From positions 204,864-268,863 of the forward strand of contig CAWEPG010000014.1 in the NCBI GenBank assembly GCA_963810905.1: 64,000 nucleotides of DNA. Reading direction: 5' to 3'. This document shows positions 39,089 through 48,789 of this stretch, in pieces (positions within the stretch are counted from its first letter, which is position 1; each line of letters begins with the position of its first letter). This stretch comes from CAWBAT01 sp963810905 (lineage in GTDB: Bacteria > Acidobacteriota > Terriglobia > Versatilivoradales > Versatilivoraceae). The notes under the pieces were generated by a model. It was not told the DNA's origin and made no database searches. It worked only from the letters and a program-made list of their open reading frames with translations. A program made the position numbers and the translations under genes.

Positions 39089-40747
39089 TTAGTGCGCTCC
39101 GACGGTCTTCGGCAGCTTTATCGGATCGTAGGGCAACGGGTTCTCCGGGTTCTGCAGATTCGGGATCATGTCGTTCGAAGCTCCGCCCGGGAACCGTTTC
39201 TTGTTCGGATACTGGACGATCGACTTGTTGAACTCCGAGAGCGGAATGTCCAGCAGCGAGATGGCCCAGCCATTGTCCATGCCCGCGTAGCGGCCCGGCG
39301 AGGTGGTCGGGTTGCGCACCGCGACGGCGCCGTTGAACGTCATGTCGTATTTCTCGTACGGGTCCATGGTGAGGTTGTAGGTCGAACCGATGGCACCGAT
39401 GTCGAGCGTCAGGCCCCAGCCAGGTGTCCTTCGACGTGTAGAGCAGCTTCCACGCGATCTTCAGATCGGGATTCGCGGGGTCACCACCGACGTCGTAACG
39501 CATGCCCAGGAACTTCTCGCCGTCGGTATAGATCCACCCGTCGCGCGCCGAATGCCTCGCCTTGCCGGTGACATAGGCGCTGTTGTCGATGCCGTCGAAG
39601 TAGATCGGCTTGCCGTCGTTGTCCTTCCAGGCGCCATGCGGCGGCGGGGTGAGGCCGGCCATCGTGGCGGTGGTGGGCCACACGTCCATGTGCGACATCA
39701 TTTCAATCGAGGACCAGCCCGGCCGGAATCTTGCCCGGCGCCCACATGATGCCGGGCACGCGGAAGGCGCCTTCGAAGCCCGTGCCTTTTTCGCCGCGGA
39801 ACGGGTTGGTGCCGGCGTCGGGCCAGGCGTCCTGCCAGGCGCCATTGTCCGCCGTGTGGATGACGATGGTGTCGGGCGCCTCGGCGCGGATGGCGTCCAT
39901 GATCCGGCCGATGTTGGCGTCCATTTCCATCATCTTGTCGGAGTAGTTGCCAAGGTGCGACTTGCCCTGGAACGCCTTGTTCGGGCTGGTCGGCTGGTGC
40001 ATGCCCATGAAGTTCACGCTCATGAAGAACGGCTTGCCGTCCTTGGCGTGCTGCTTGATGTAGGCGACCGCCGAATCCGTCTGACGGACATCGAAATCGG
40101 CAAGGTTCTCCAGCGTGATTATGGCACCGTTGTTGCCCTTGACCGCCGGCTTGCCCGCGGTGCCTTCCCATTCGTACATGTTCACCACTTTCTGATACAT
40201 GTCCCAGTATTCCTTGTTGTATTTCGGGAACCAGGGATGGGCAATCGGTGCCGTGTCGCTGTAGGCATAGACACCCGGATAGTAGGCCGCGAACTGCTTC
40301 ATCTCGTCGAAGCCGTGATTGATCGGGTAGAACTTCTCCACGTCGCCGAGATGCCACTTGCCGGAGAAGTAGGTCGTGATAGCCGTTCTTCTTGTAGAAT
40401 TCGGCGATGGTCGGCGTGTCCGCGGTCAGGCCGTTCGGGTCGCCGGGAACGACCACGACCGACAGCGCCGTGCGGACCGGGATGCGCCCGGTCATGAACG
40501 AGGCGCGGCCCGCCGTGCAGCTCGCCTGGCCGTACCAGCTCGTGAACACCGCGCCTTCCTTGGCCATGCGATCAATGTTCGGCGTCGGATGCCCGAGCGC
40601 CGCACCGCCGAAGTACACACCGTAGTCGCCCCAGCCCACGTCGTCGCTCATGAGCATGACGACGTTGGGTTTCTTCTGCGCTGCCGCCGGACCTGCCGCC
40701 AGCGCCACAATCGCAACCAATACAAACAACATTGATAGATATTTCAT
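39089..40747 (-). pseudogene. Arylsulfatase 2 (type I sulfatase), frameshifted
   Basis: AGGAGAG precedes the ATG, and a clean signal peptide (MKYLSMLFVLVAIVALAAGP) leads to KPNVVMLMSDDVGWGDYGVY. The formylglycine motif is SCTAGRASFMTGRIP (C-x-A-G-R variant). Later motifs are INHGFDEMKQF, FFMSVNFMGMHQPTSPNK, TIVIHTADNGAWQDAWPDAG, FRVPGIMWAPGKIPAG and the C-terminal MDPYEKYDMTFNGAVAVRNP. Frame changes fall near 40380, 39715 and 39410. It is not a recent duplicate of sulfatase 1: the active-site motifs differ. It lies upstream of sulfatase 1 in the same direction. Confidence 0.87.
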
Positions 40748-41129
40748 TTGATCTCTCCTCTTAACTTGATCTCTTCTATTCTCATTTTTCCTTCGAAAGC
40801 TTGGCTAAATCACGTTTTGCACCACCCCTTGTTCGAGTAAAACGGGTCACTGGACTGCTTCTCACCCCCCTTCGCTGCTTGCTGTTTTATGAGTTACTGC
40901 CCAATTTTACCTCGCCACTGGCCCCCACTCAATCTGTGAACCCACTAGCTTCTGGTTCCCCTGCCGAGTTTCCCTTTGAAGGGATAAGAAAAATGCACCG
41001 AGTCAGGTGACCCGGCCTACGGCCCTTCCTGTTCTAATCCCTCCAACTGAAATTCATGCGTGAGTTCGATCAAGCGAGTATTTAACCTTTGATGAGTGCT
41101 GGCTCTCCATTTTCCTGATTGCTGGCAAT
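40748..41129. other. Intergenic gap
   Basis: AT-richer than its surroundings. No gene or structured element is recognised. Confidence 0.35.
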
Positions 41130-42153
41130 TTATGGTCCTTTCTTTCCCCTAACTTTGATCTTTTCACCCGGACCTAGATGAAAGTTAAATATAGGGCTGA
41201 CTTCAAAGCCCAGGATCAGGCCGGGGTTGGGGATACCGTCGGGCCTCGCGGCTGCCCCTCCCGCTTCTATCGCGAGGCTGATACGGCTGCTTGCCGATTC
41301 TCACCACTTTACCGACTTGAGCACCCAAAGGAAATGTCGCCTCGCCGCCGCTTTCCCAATTGAACGACCAGTTGAAGTCGCTGAGGCCCACAAACCATCC
41401 CTCCTTCAGATTGAAGGTGAAGGTGGGAGTAATAATCATCTCATTGACGTTCGGCCGATTGGGAGAGCCAGCGAAGGAAACCGGATTTTGCAAAATCGCA
41501 CCGACTGTCAGGTTCTTGATCCCGGTGTAGATTAGCGCGAAGGAAGGACCCGCCTGCCACTTTCCTGCGCCCAGTTGGGGAGCATTTGCAGTGGGAAAAA
41601 CCAGCGTCGGCCCTATACCCCATCTGCCCCAGGATTGTTTGAAGGTAAATAAGTCGAAGACCTGTAAGTCACCAAGGCCGGTTGTGCCCTCGGCAACCGG
41701 GGGGCAACCTATGCAACCAAACGGTGGGGGGACGCCCGGGGTTGATATGACCAAAGGCAGGGTCATCTTCATTAACTGCACGACAGGGAACTTGTGAAAG
41801 GGTCCAATCGGAAGGACTGGCTGGAGCTGCCACATATTGACGGCGCCGTTCGTTCCGGACACCTTCGGCAGGAGAATGTCGCGAAATTGTATGGACGTAA
41901 CCGGAGCCGCCGGGTTGTTAATTTGGTTGGCGAGTTCTTGAGCAGAGACATCGGCACCGGATTTGGCGGGGGACGGAGGGTTCTGCCCAGCGGGTGTCTG
42001 GCCGGTGCCGTCTTCTGCCGGAGGGTTCTTCGTCGCGGGAGCTTGGGTATTATCTTGGCCAGCTACCTGCGTCTCCCCATCAGACGATAGGGGACCCAGC
42101 GCAAGCGAGGCCACAATCAGAGCTGAGAACAGCGATGTAGCGCTAAAGATCAT
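41130..42153 (-). CDS. Outer-membrane channel-like protein, one C-terminal frameshift
   Basis: A signal peptide (ATSLFSALIVASLALGPLSS) and a Pro/Ala/Gln-rich linker precede SAQELANQINNPAAPVTSIQ and a barrel-like region: NMWQLQPVLPIGPFHKFPVV, GLGDLQVFDLFTFK, WGIGPTLVFPTA, WQAGPSFALIYTGIKNLTVG and GWFVGLSDFNWSFNW. The frame breaks near 41300. The alternative frame continues SLAIEAGGAAARPDGIPNPG and ILGFEVSPIFNF to a stop at 41130, which completes the family pattern. It is related in type to the 36230..37253 protein but not a close copy. The start could be the GTG at 42165. Pairing with a sulfatase and a HAD phosphatase suggests uptake of a modified compound, by inference. Confidence 0.7.
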
Positions 42154-42224
42154 TTCGAGAACCACCCGACCGGCGTTTCCAAGGCCTTTTTACCGCCTCC
42201 CGTACTGTCCCGTGGAGAGCTAGG

Positions 42225-43244
42225 CTATTTCTCGTAAGCGAAGATCCTCTTGCAGTCGTTCTTCATGCTAATAACCGTCCAGCCCTGCTTCTTGGCCTCG
42301 TCGTACAAGACCTGGGTGAATGGGCCGACCTTCGTGTCGGGCAATCCTTGCGCTGGACCGTAGGCATACTCGCGCGCCGCGTCATCGTGCAGCACTAGCA
42401 TTGAGAGACGCGCGCCATCTCCGGCTTTCGTGTACTCCAGCATTTGTTGATCCCCGGTCGAGTTGCCGAAGGCCGCGTACGGCCGGCGGCCGATCATGAG
42501 GTGAATACCCTCGGGTTTGCCGGCGTTGTTGTCGTTCAGCAACAACTTGGGCTCCTTGGTCAGAAACGGCTTGCCGTTCTGGTGATAGCCATATTTCGTC
42601 GCCGCGGGCGGTGCCAACCCCCGGCTCGGGCGGAAGCCGTAAGTCTGCTCCGAATACACGCGCACGAAATCTTGCCCGCCACAGGTGACGATGTAGGTCT
42701 TGTAGCCATTGGCGCGGAGGTACTTCAGGACCTCCTGCATCGGCAGGCAGGTAGCTCGGTGTAAGGCCTTTTCCAGCGCGGGTCCTTCGCCGTCGCCAGC
42801 CAGTTCTTCACCTCAGCATTAAAATCATCGACACTCATGCCCGAAAGCGTGGCCGCTAGGATCTTCTCGAGATCGTGTAAGGTTGAGCTTTGCGATTTCC
42901 TCCCGGTTGCCAGAAAGGACTGTTTTGAAGGGTTCAACGTTGGCCAACTCCGGCTTCGCCTTCGCGAGAACCGGGACCCGATCGAGGCAGTAAATCACCT
43001 GTAAGTACGTAGGGTGCTCCAGCCAGAGCGTTCCGTCCTGATCGAAGGTAGCAATGCGGGCTTCGGGTGATACGTACTTTGGACTGGCCTTGTCGGTGGT
43101 GGTTTTTACAAACTCGATGATCGCTTTCTTTGCCGGCCCGTCATTCCACGACGGCAAGGGGTCTGCCGCGTTTGCATTGCAGGGGAACGCTAAGAGTACT
43201 CTTAAAACGAGGATTAATCAAGGAGTGATGTATTTTCTGTTCAT
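42225..43244 (-). pseudogene. Secreted HAD-family phosphatase, frameshifted and with in-frame TGA
   Basis: The frame from ATG 43244 reads MNRKYITP, hits TGA at 43218..43220, then continues LILVLRVLLAFPCNANAADP as a signal peptide; TGG to TGA would explain it. The HAD catalytic motif is ARIATFDQDGTLWLEHP. EKILAATLSGMSVDDF in a second frame and YIVTCGGQDFVRVYSEQTYG, RRPYAAFGNSTGDQQMLEY and LHDDAAREYAYG in a third complete the fold. Frame changes fall near 42890 and 42740. The family is close to secreted phosphoserine-phosphatase-like HAD proteins. It lies next to the outer-membrane channel gene, same strand. Confidence 0.8.
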
Positions 43245-43266
43245 TCGAGTCTCATTTTTAGTCGTA

Positions 43267-43614
43267 CTAACGAAAGCCAGCCAGAATGCCACGAAGCGGT
43301 AGCAGATCCGACTTGCCAACGTAAGCTTCAGCGCCTGCCGCGAGCGCAGCCTCGCGGAGCGGAGCTTCTTCCCACTGTGAAACCATGACGATTCTTGCTT
43401 CAGGGAAGAACTGCCTGATCTGCCTGGTGGCGGCAAGCCCGTCCATTCCTGCCATCTTCAGGTCCATCAGGACGAGGTCGGGCTGATGCTCGCGGTAAGC
43501 AGCTAGCGCCCCGCTACCGTCGTCGCACTCGAAGATCTCATGTCCCTGATCAGCAATAACGGCCTTGATCATGCGTCGCATGGGTTCGTTGTCATCCACG
43601 ATTAAGAGCTTCAT
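43267..43614 (-). CDS. Single-domain response regulator
   Basis: This 115-residue CheY-like receiver has the acidic pair in LIVDDNEPMRRM, phospho-acceptor Asp in LVLMDLKMAGMDGL, Ser in IVMVSQWEE and Lys in AYVGKSD. There is no output domain. The C-terminal helix is short. It resembles the receiver of NarL-family regulators, so it may take phosphate from the kinase at 44705..46909. Confidence 0.88.
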   Translation of the reverse strand: MKLLIVDDNEPMRRMIKAVIADQGHEIFECDDGSGALAAYREHQPDLVLMDLKMAGMDGLAATRQIRQFFPEARIVMVSQWEEAPLREAALAAGAEAYVGKSDLLPLRGILAGFR

Positions 43615-43834
43615 GAGTCTCCGGAAAGAAATGAAGTCAGCTTAGAGCGGAAAATGTGGTTTGGGAATCCAGGGGGGCACGTAATTGAGCTACGCAAAGG
43701 TACGTATTTTCAGCTCCGTGTACCTACGTACAGAGTGAGCCCAGCAGGCTACTGAAAAACTCCTTAAGCGTCAGGTCGACGCGAGGTTTGGAGCGCGGCG
43801 ACTTTCGCCGCAATTCTCACCACGAATTGGATTT

Positions 43835-43936
43835 CCTGGGAACGCAGGCTTCCAGCCTGCCTCTTTGTCGGTGTTGACCCGATCCGTGACGGGCAGCGGG
43901 AAGAGACAGAGCCGGCAAGATGCCGGCGCTCCCAGG
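43835..43936. repeat. REP/BIME-like inverted pair
   Basis: Two palindromic units, CGCAGGCTTCCAGCCTGC and its divergent inverse GCCGGCAAGATGCCGGCGC, face each other across a 45-bp spacer. They are bounded by CCTGGGA and TCCCAGG, so the whole 102 bp forms a large imperfect inverted repeat. Such GC-rich dispersed repeats are common between genes in several phyla. It occupies the otherwise empty 43615-44058 gap. Confidence 0.65.
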
Positions 43937-44058
43937 GGGAATCCGTCTAACACCCCCCTGGGGCACTATAAGCGGCCTTTTCCCCTCCACGGAGGGGAGT
44001 TTGTTCGATTCATCTCCGGCGGGCTGGAGGTTACCGGAGCATTTTATGCAACTTAGTA

Positions 44059-44721
44059 TTAGGAAAGGAGGCCTTTGTGTTCGAGTGCGAACTTCATGAG
44101 GGCGTTGCTTCCGTGGAGGTCCAGTTTCTGGCAGATGTTATTGCGGTGGGTTTCGACCGTGCGCGGGCTGATGAAAAGGTCTTGTGCGATCTCTCTCGTG
44201 GTCTTGCCATCTGCGATCAGCGAGAGCACTCGAAGTTCAGAAGCCGTAAGACTCTCTAAACCTGACCGAGGTCCGTTGCCCGAATCGGCCTGTCGGACGC
44301 GGTTGACAAGATAAGTAGTGAGTTCCGGACTGGCATAATTCTGGCCGGCAGCCACAGCTCTGATGCAACTCACAATGTCGGTGACTGCACTGTCTTTGAG
44401 CACATAACCTTTCACGCCCACTTCGAGCGCTTGTTTGAAAAGTTTTTTCTCCCGGTACATGGTCACGAGGATGACTTCGACCGGAGGGTTTAGCGCAACC
44501 AACCTGCGAGCCAGAGCAAGGCCGTCCAATTTGGGCATGGAGATATCCAAGACCACAATCGATGGACGAACCTTCTCGATCAACTCGAGAGCGCTCTCCC
44601 CGTCACTTGCCTCGCTCACCACTTCGAAATCTGGCTGCGACTCGATGATGCGCCGCAACCCAACACGGAAGACCGGGTGATCGTCGGCGATGAGTATTCT
44701 TATTTTATTCTCGCGTCCCAC
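44059..44721 (-). CDS. NarL/FixJ-type response regulator with LuxR HTH
   Basis: This 220-residue regulator has a receiver domain (RILIADDHPVFRVGLRRII, phospho-Asp in SIVVLDISMPKLDGL, GVKGYVLKDSA) and a C-terminal LuxR helix-turn-helix (LTASELRVLSLIADGKTTRE, then FISPRTVETHRNNICQKLDL). The GTG at 44721 overlaps the end of the histidine kinase by 17 bases, so translation is probably coupled and the kinase is its partner. Confidence 0.9.
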   Translation of the reverse strand: MGRENKIRILIADDHPVFRVGLRRIIESQPDFEVVSEASDGESALELIEKVRPSIVVLDISMPKLDGLALARRLVALNPPVEVILVTMYREKKLFKQALEVGVKGYVLKDSAVTDIVSCIRAVAAGQNYASPELTTYLVNRVRQADSGNGPRSGLESLTASELRVLSLIADGKTTREIAQDLFISPRTVETHRNNICQKLDLHGSNALMKFALEHKGLLS

Positions 44722-46909
44722 CGGGTAACTCCAAGCAAATAGATAGTGTCGTACCCCGTGCCGACTGAGAGTCGATCGCAAAAGAACCGCCGAGCAGGCG
44801 TACGCGCTCCGCTATCCCTGCTAAGCCGAAGCCCCGAGCGTGATTACCGTTGTCTGCCGGGTCCGGCGGTGGCATGCCCTTTCCATTATCCTGGACCGAG
44901 ATAGTCACTTGCTTTCCATTATTCTTAATCTCGATCCGAGCGGCGGTGGCCTGCGAGTGCTTCATTACGTTGTTAAGACCCTCCTGCACAATACGGTAAA
45001 CGCTGGTCTCGGCCTCTGGTGAGAGGAGGCCATCGATCCGTTCCAGATCCGCCGAGAGATTGAGAGAGGTCGAATCAGAGACGCGCTCAATCATGGATTC
45101 GATTGCCACTACCAACCCCAGCCGGTCGAGTTCGTAGGGGCGCAGGTTGTGGGCAATCTCCCGGACCTCGCGTATGGAGGAAGTCGCAATTGCGGAGATC
45201 TCCTCCAACTGCTCGATGGCTTGATCCTGATTGGTCTGGTCCCCCAAGCAGATCAGCGCACGATTCTTGATGATCGCGAGACTTTGGCCGAGACCGTCGT
45301 GCAGCTCGGCGGCAACTCGCTGCCGCTCTTCGTCCTGCAACATGATTAACCGCCCCGTCAACTGTTGCAGTGCCTTTTCATGCCGCTTACTTTCAGTTAT
45401 GTCGCTCGCAATGGTCGAAGCGCCAATGATCATCCCGTGCGCATCCTTTATCGGGGAAATCGTTACGGAGACATCGATTCGCCGGCCGTCTTTAGTCACG
45501 CGCACGGCCTCCAGATGATCCACACTCTCTCCGCGCCTGATCCGTTCAAGAATTCCCTGCACTTCTTCTTTCAGGTCTGCTGGAACCAGAATCGAAATAT
45601 GCTGCCCTACAATTTCGCTTGCAGAATAGCCATACATCTTTTCAGCGCCTGCATTCCAGCTTGTGATCATTCCCTCCAAGGTTTTACTCAGAATCGCGTC
45701 ATCCGAGGACTCGACGATCGCTGCCAAATTATTCTTAGCTTCTTCGGCTTGTCGGCGTCGGCTACGGTTAATCAAGAGCCAGACGATGAGCAATGTTTGG
45801 AAACATGCATAGTACAATAACCGCAACAATGCGCCATTTGTATCGTTCCCAAACCGTCGGCTCGCGATACAAAAAGATGGTGCCGGGTGGAAGAGCCGAC
45901 TCGGGTATGTTCCAGCGGCGAATTTGGCGCCAGTCGACAATAGCGCGGGCCGCGGAGTCGTGTTCAACCGGAATGTTTTCGGGTTTCTCGCCAGATAGGA
46001 GGCGTGCGGCAATTTCTCCGGTTTTTAAGCTTTGCTCAGCGTAATCCGCATACGATCCGCCAATACCACCATGATCAATGCAGAAGTTCCTAAAGATGCT
46101 GTAGGTAGGAAAACGCTGGCTGATCGCCTCCATCGTCTCATAGACCCCGACTTCGGGCTGCGTCGAATCCCTGGGCATCAGTTGAAAGAGAACCACGGTG
46201 CTTACAGGAAGTGCGCCAACCTGCTTGAGAATTTCATCATTTCGGAGTCCAACGACCTCGATGAGCTTCACCTTGCCGGCATACGGACGGAAAGCATTGC
46301 GAACCGCCGCCTGCCAATACCTCTCAAATTCCGAGACTCCTGTGACAACTGTAAGATTTTGCGTGCCCGGATGAAGTCTAAACAAGAGTTCTAAAGTATC
46401 TCGAACACCTACGGAAATCGTCACTCCGGTTACACCAGGCCATAACTGCTTGCCTTCAAACCTGCTTGGGTGGACATAACAGAAAAGCACAGGGACGCCC
46501 GGAAAATTCTGATCGCGATATTTCACAGCGAATTGAAGTGCCGGATACACTGCGGCGATCACCAAGTCGAATTTTACGCCATGGTGCTCACGGTACAAGG
46601 TTTCGCTAAGACTCTTTTCGTAACCGGGATCTTCAAACCCCTGTGCCTCCATGTATTGCACGTAGAAGTTCACCGGAAAGCTGAGACGAGATCGAATCGC
46701 CGACTTGAGGTGATCCAATGGATCAAAAAGGCCGCGGTCGGAGAAGCTGTAAAGGACCAGTACGTTCTTCGGTTGTTCCGACTCAGCAGCCATCGTAATT
46801 GGCGAGATGTGACAAAAGCAAGGAAACAGATTAGAAGCAGCGAGAGTGCAGAATGAGATATCGTCTCGGTATGGTGTGAGCCGTGCCCAATAAGATGTAT
46901 CCTCCTCAT
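44705..46909 (-). pseudogene. Sensor histidine kinase with periplasmic ABC-substrate-binding-like domain, frameshifted
   Basis: The N-terminal hydrophobic segment (ALSLLLICFLAFVTS) is an export signal. A periplasmic domain of PF04392 type (ABC transporter substrate-binding) follows: PKNVLVLYSFSDRGLFDPLD, GVPVLFCYVHPSRFEGKQLW, GVTGVTISVGVRDTLELLF. Then come a membrane helix (RIVAVIVLCMF), a PAS domain (LAAIVESSDDAILSK, ITSWNAGAEKMYGYSASEIV), and a HisKA_3 core with HELHDGLGQSLA-type phospho-His (here ELHDGLGQSLAII), VQEGLNNVMKHSQATAARIE and a glycine box ARGFGLAGIAERVRLLGG. Frame changes near 46800 and 45800 split it. It should signal to the overlapping LuxR-type regulator in response to a small ligand, identity unknown. 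Confidence 0.85.
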
Positions 46910-47470
46910 ACGACGTCCTATACGACCTGCGGTAGTCAAGGGGAAGGTCTCACCCTCATCTTGCAGTGATAGTAGCAATGCGGAATTGTATCGGAGCTAT
47001 CGAGCAGAGCGGCCATGTCCTGCGTCCACTTTGCTTGAATATACGCCCTGCAACGATAGTTCAACTGGGATGGGTTTGTCAAACCTGCCATCCGCGAAAA
47101 CATCATCCGCTCCAACGTGAACGGGATCTGTAACAGAGGGTATTGGTCCAGCACAATCACCCAGATTTCGTGCTCACTTGTGGAAGCGCGTTCCATTGGC
47201 CTATGACGGCGAAATCGGAAACTGGCAGGCTGTGCCGCGCGATTAATGCTAGGGGACGATTCGGGCAAGTTATGGGGTCGATTCCTTGAGGAAGACTAGA
47301 AGTGGGTCGGCGGTAACCTCATGGACCAGTCTACAGCCATTTTTGAAAACACTCTATCGGCGCGAAGGGTTGTTCCCATCTGGTTACATTATGACCAAGA
47401 TTCAGGCCGCGATCTTCTCGATCCGGTACTTATGATGAAGGCCTATCCTATAAGTCTTGATTGACTTAGA
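46910..47470. other. Intergenic gap
   Basis: A minus-strand frame of about 85 codons (ATG near 47196, stop 46936) overlaps the kinase 5' end and has no recognised motif. Nothing else is supportable. Confidence 0.3.
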
Positions 47471-47818
47471 TCAGAGAGGGAGGAACTGGACGCGGTTGAA
47501 GAGATCTTCAGGCTGAGCAGCTTTGGCGATGATCTCCAGGTGGTTGATACAAGTACCAATCGAGGTCTGAAGCGGGCGAGCGTAAAGGAGGCCAGTGAAA
47601 GTGATGCCCTGCTCCTGTCGACGCATAGCCTCAACTAGAAGGTCTCGATCGAAAGTAAAAAGAGTTCGTCCCAGAGCGGTGGCTCGGTCGAGCAATTCTA
47701 GATCGGAAAGCAACATCGCGTTGTCTTCCTGGGCGCTAAGTACGTCGACCTGGCGCAGCCGTAGGCCGATCGCTATGGCCTTGGGGATGTGCACGTCCAG
47801 GTACAAGGCTACCGGCAT
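47471..47818 (-). CDS. DUF5615 PIN-like toxin
   Basis: This 115-residue PIN-like protein shows acidic positions in VALYLDVHIPKAIAIGLRL, SAQEDNAMLLSDLELL and LGRTLFTFDRDLLVEA, the arrangement of the DUF5615 (Mut7-C-like) nuclease fold. Its ATG overlaps the stop of the DUF433 gene (TGATG), so the two are translationally coupled. DUF433/DUF5615 pairs are widely regarded as toxin-antitoxin-like modules; activity is not proven for this one. Confidence 0.85.
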   Translation of the reverse strand: MPVALYLDVHIPKAIAIGLRLRQVDVLSAQEDNAMLLSDLELLDRATALGRTLFTFDRDLLVEAMRRQEQGITFTGLLYARPLQTSIGTCINHLEIIAKAAQPEDLFNRVQFLPL

Positions 47819-48132
47819 CAAATTAGCCCTTTGGACTTCAGGCGAGCTACTAACGGAGAAGGACCACTCGCTTGGCGGATCTTTTCAGCTTCCTCAAAAT
47901 CCTGCTCTAGTTGCTGATTGAGCTGCTCGACATGATCCCAGTAATAGGCGAGTGCGGAATGGATCTGCCCCAAGGACAGATAGGAGTGTTGAAAGTGAAG
48001 CTCCTCAGGACTCCAGCCGTAGGCGATGGCTTCGGCCACAAGTTCAATCACCTTCATAGTGGTTCCCGTAATGCGGGCCATGCCCTTTTCATCCAAGACG
48101 ATATGCTCATATCCGGTTGTCAGCACTGACAT
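47818..48132 (-). CDS. DUF433 antitoxin-like protein
   Basis: This 104-residue protein has the DUF433 helix-turn-helix pattern: HIVLDEKGMARITGTTMKVI, ELVAEAIAYGWSPEELHFQH and YLSLGQIHSALAYYWDHVEQ, with an acidic helical C-terminal arm. AAGGAACGG precedes the ATG at 48132. It is the first gene of the pair and would repress its own promoter by analogy with other antitoxins. Confidence 0.85.
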   Translation of the reverse strand: MSVLTTGYEHIVLDEKGMARITGTTMKVIELVAEAIAYGWSPEELHFQHSYLSLGQIHSALAYYWDHVEQLNQQLEQDFEEAEKIRQASGPSPLVARLKSKGLI

Positions 48133-48524
48133 CGATCCGTTCCTTTCATGTGCCGTGACAAATCTTGCTTGGGGCATCCATACCGCGGAAAAAAGCTGAG
48201 AGAGTCCCGATAATTGTCTCCGGCTACGATTGCAACAGATTGGAGACTTCCTCAAACATCTTCGACCGCGATTCCATTTGGCACGTTCTCTAAGGTCGTC
48301 ACCTTCCGGGTCAACTGCACGACTTGAGGCTGGCAGACGCCCCGTCTATTGAAGGCAAAGAGGAGAAGGCTAATCGCCTATAAGATTGCAGTATACCGTT
48401 ACTAAGGCAACCGCTCAATCAGCGAATTTCGGGCAGAAGATTTTCGTCGAGCTAATTTAGGTAGCTAACCGCAACTGTTCACGACCTGGATCAAACTCGG
48501 GATCAGGGGATTCGGTTGTTGGCG
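48133..48524. other. Intergenic gap
   Basis: It presumably holds the promoter of the DUF433/DUF5615 pair. No other feature is seen. Confidence 0.3.
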
Positions 48525-48728
48525 TCAACTATACCATTCGAGCACAACCGGATCACTATCCAACGCTAAATTCAACATTTCGCAAATGACATAGCTTTGT
48601 TCTGAATCGATTAGCTTGCAATAAGCCTTCAGCTTGGTGAGCGTGGTGGAATAGATCTTAAAGGTGCAGGTCTCGAAGGTGACTTTGAACTGAGGCTTAA
48701 GTCTGGGGCCATTCACTCTAGCAGACAT
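48525..48728 (-). CDS. Small protein, possible ribbon-helix-helix-like DNA-binding protein
   Basis: This 67-residue protein has one predicted strand followed by two helices: FETCTFKIYSTTLTKLKAY and LIDSEQSYVICEMLNLALDS. That strand-helix-helix order and the serine-containing turn resemble ribbon-helix-helix proteins that accompany mobile elements and toxin-antitoxin loci. GGGAGG lies about 12 bases upstream of the ATG, farther than usual. I cannot name the family. It neighbours the DUF433/DUF5615 pair. Confidence 0.5.
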   Translation of the reverse strand: MSARVNGPRLKPQFKVTFETCTFKIYSTTLTKLKAYCKLIDSEQSYVICEMLNLALDSDPVVLEWYS

Positions 48729-48789
48729 ATTAACATTGCCTCCCTTTCTGGAATTCAGTATTACCGTGGTAATACCAAGTTCTCCTCCT

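Noticed and set aside
38768..40497. Long plus-strand frames opposite the sulfatases
   Set aside because: Arg/His/Gly-rich antisense text; sulfatase signatures CTAGR and CTPSR on the minus strand show the real coding direction.
43218..43220. TGA as a recoded codon in the HAD gene (and at 879..881 in the glucan synthase)
   Set aside because: Intact core genes use TGA as a normal stop, and both affected genes have other frameshifts, so nonsense mutation or error is simpler.
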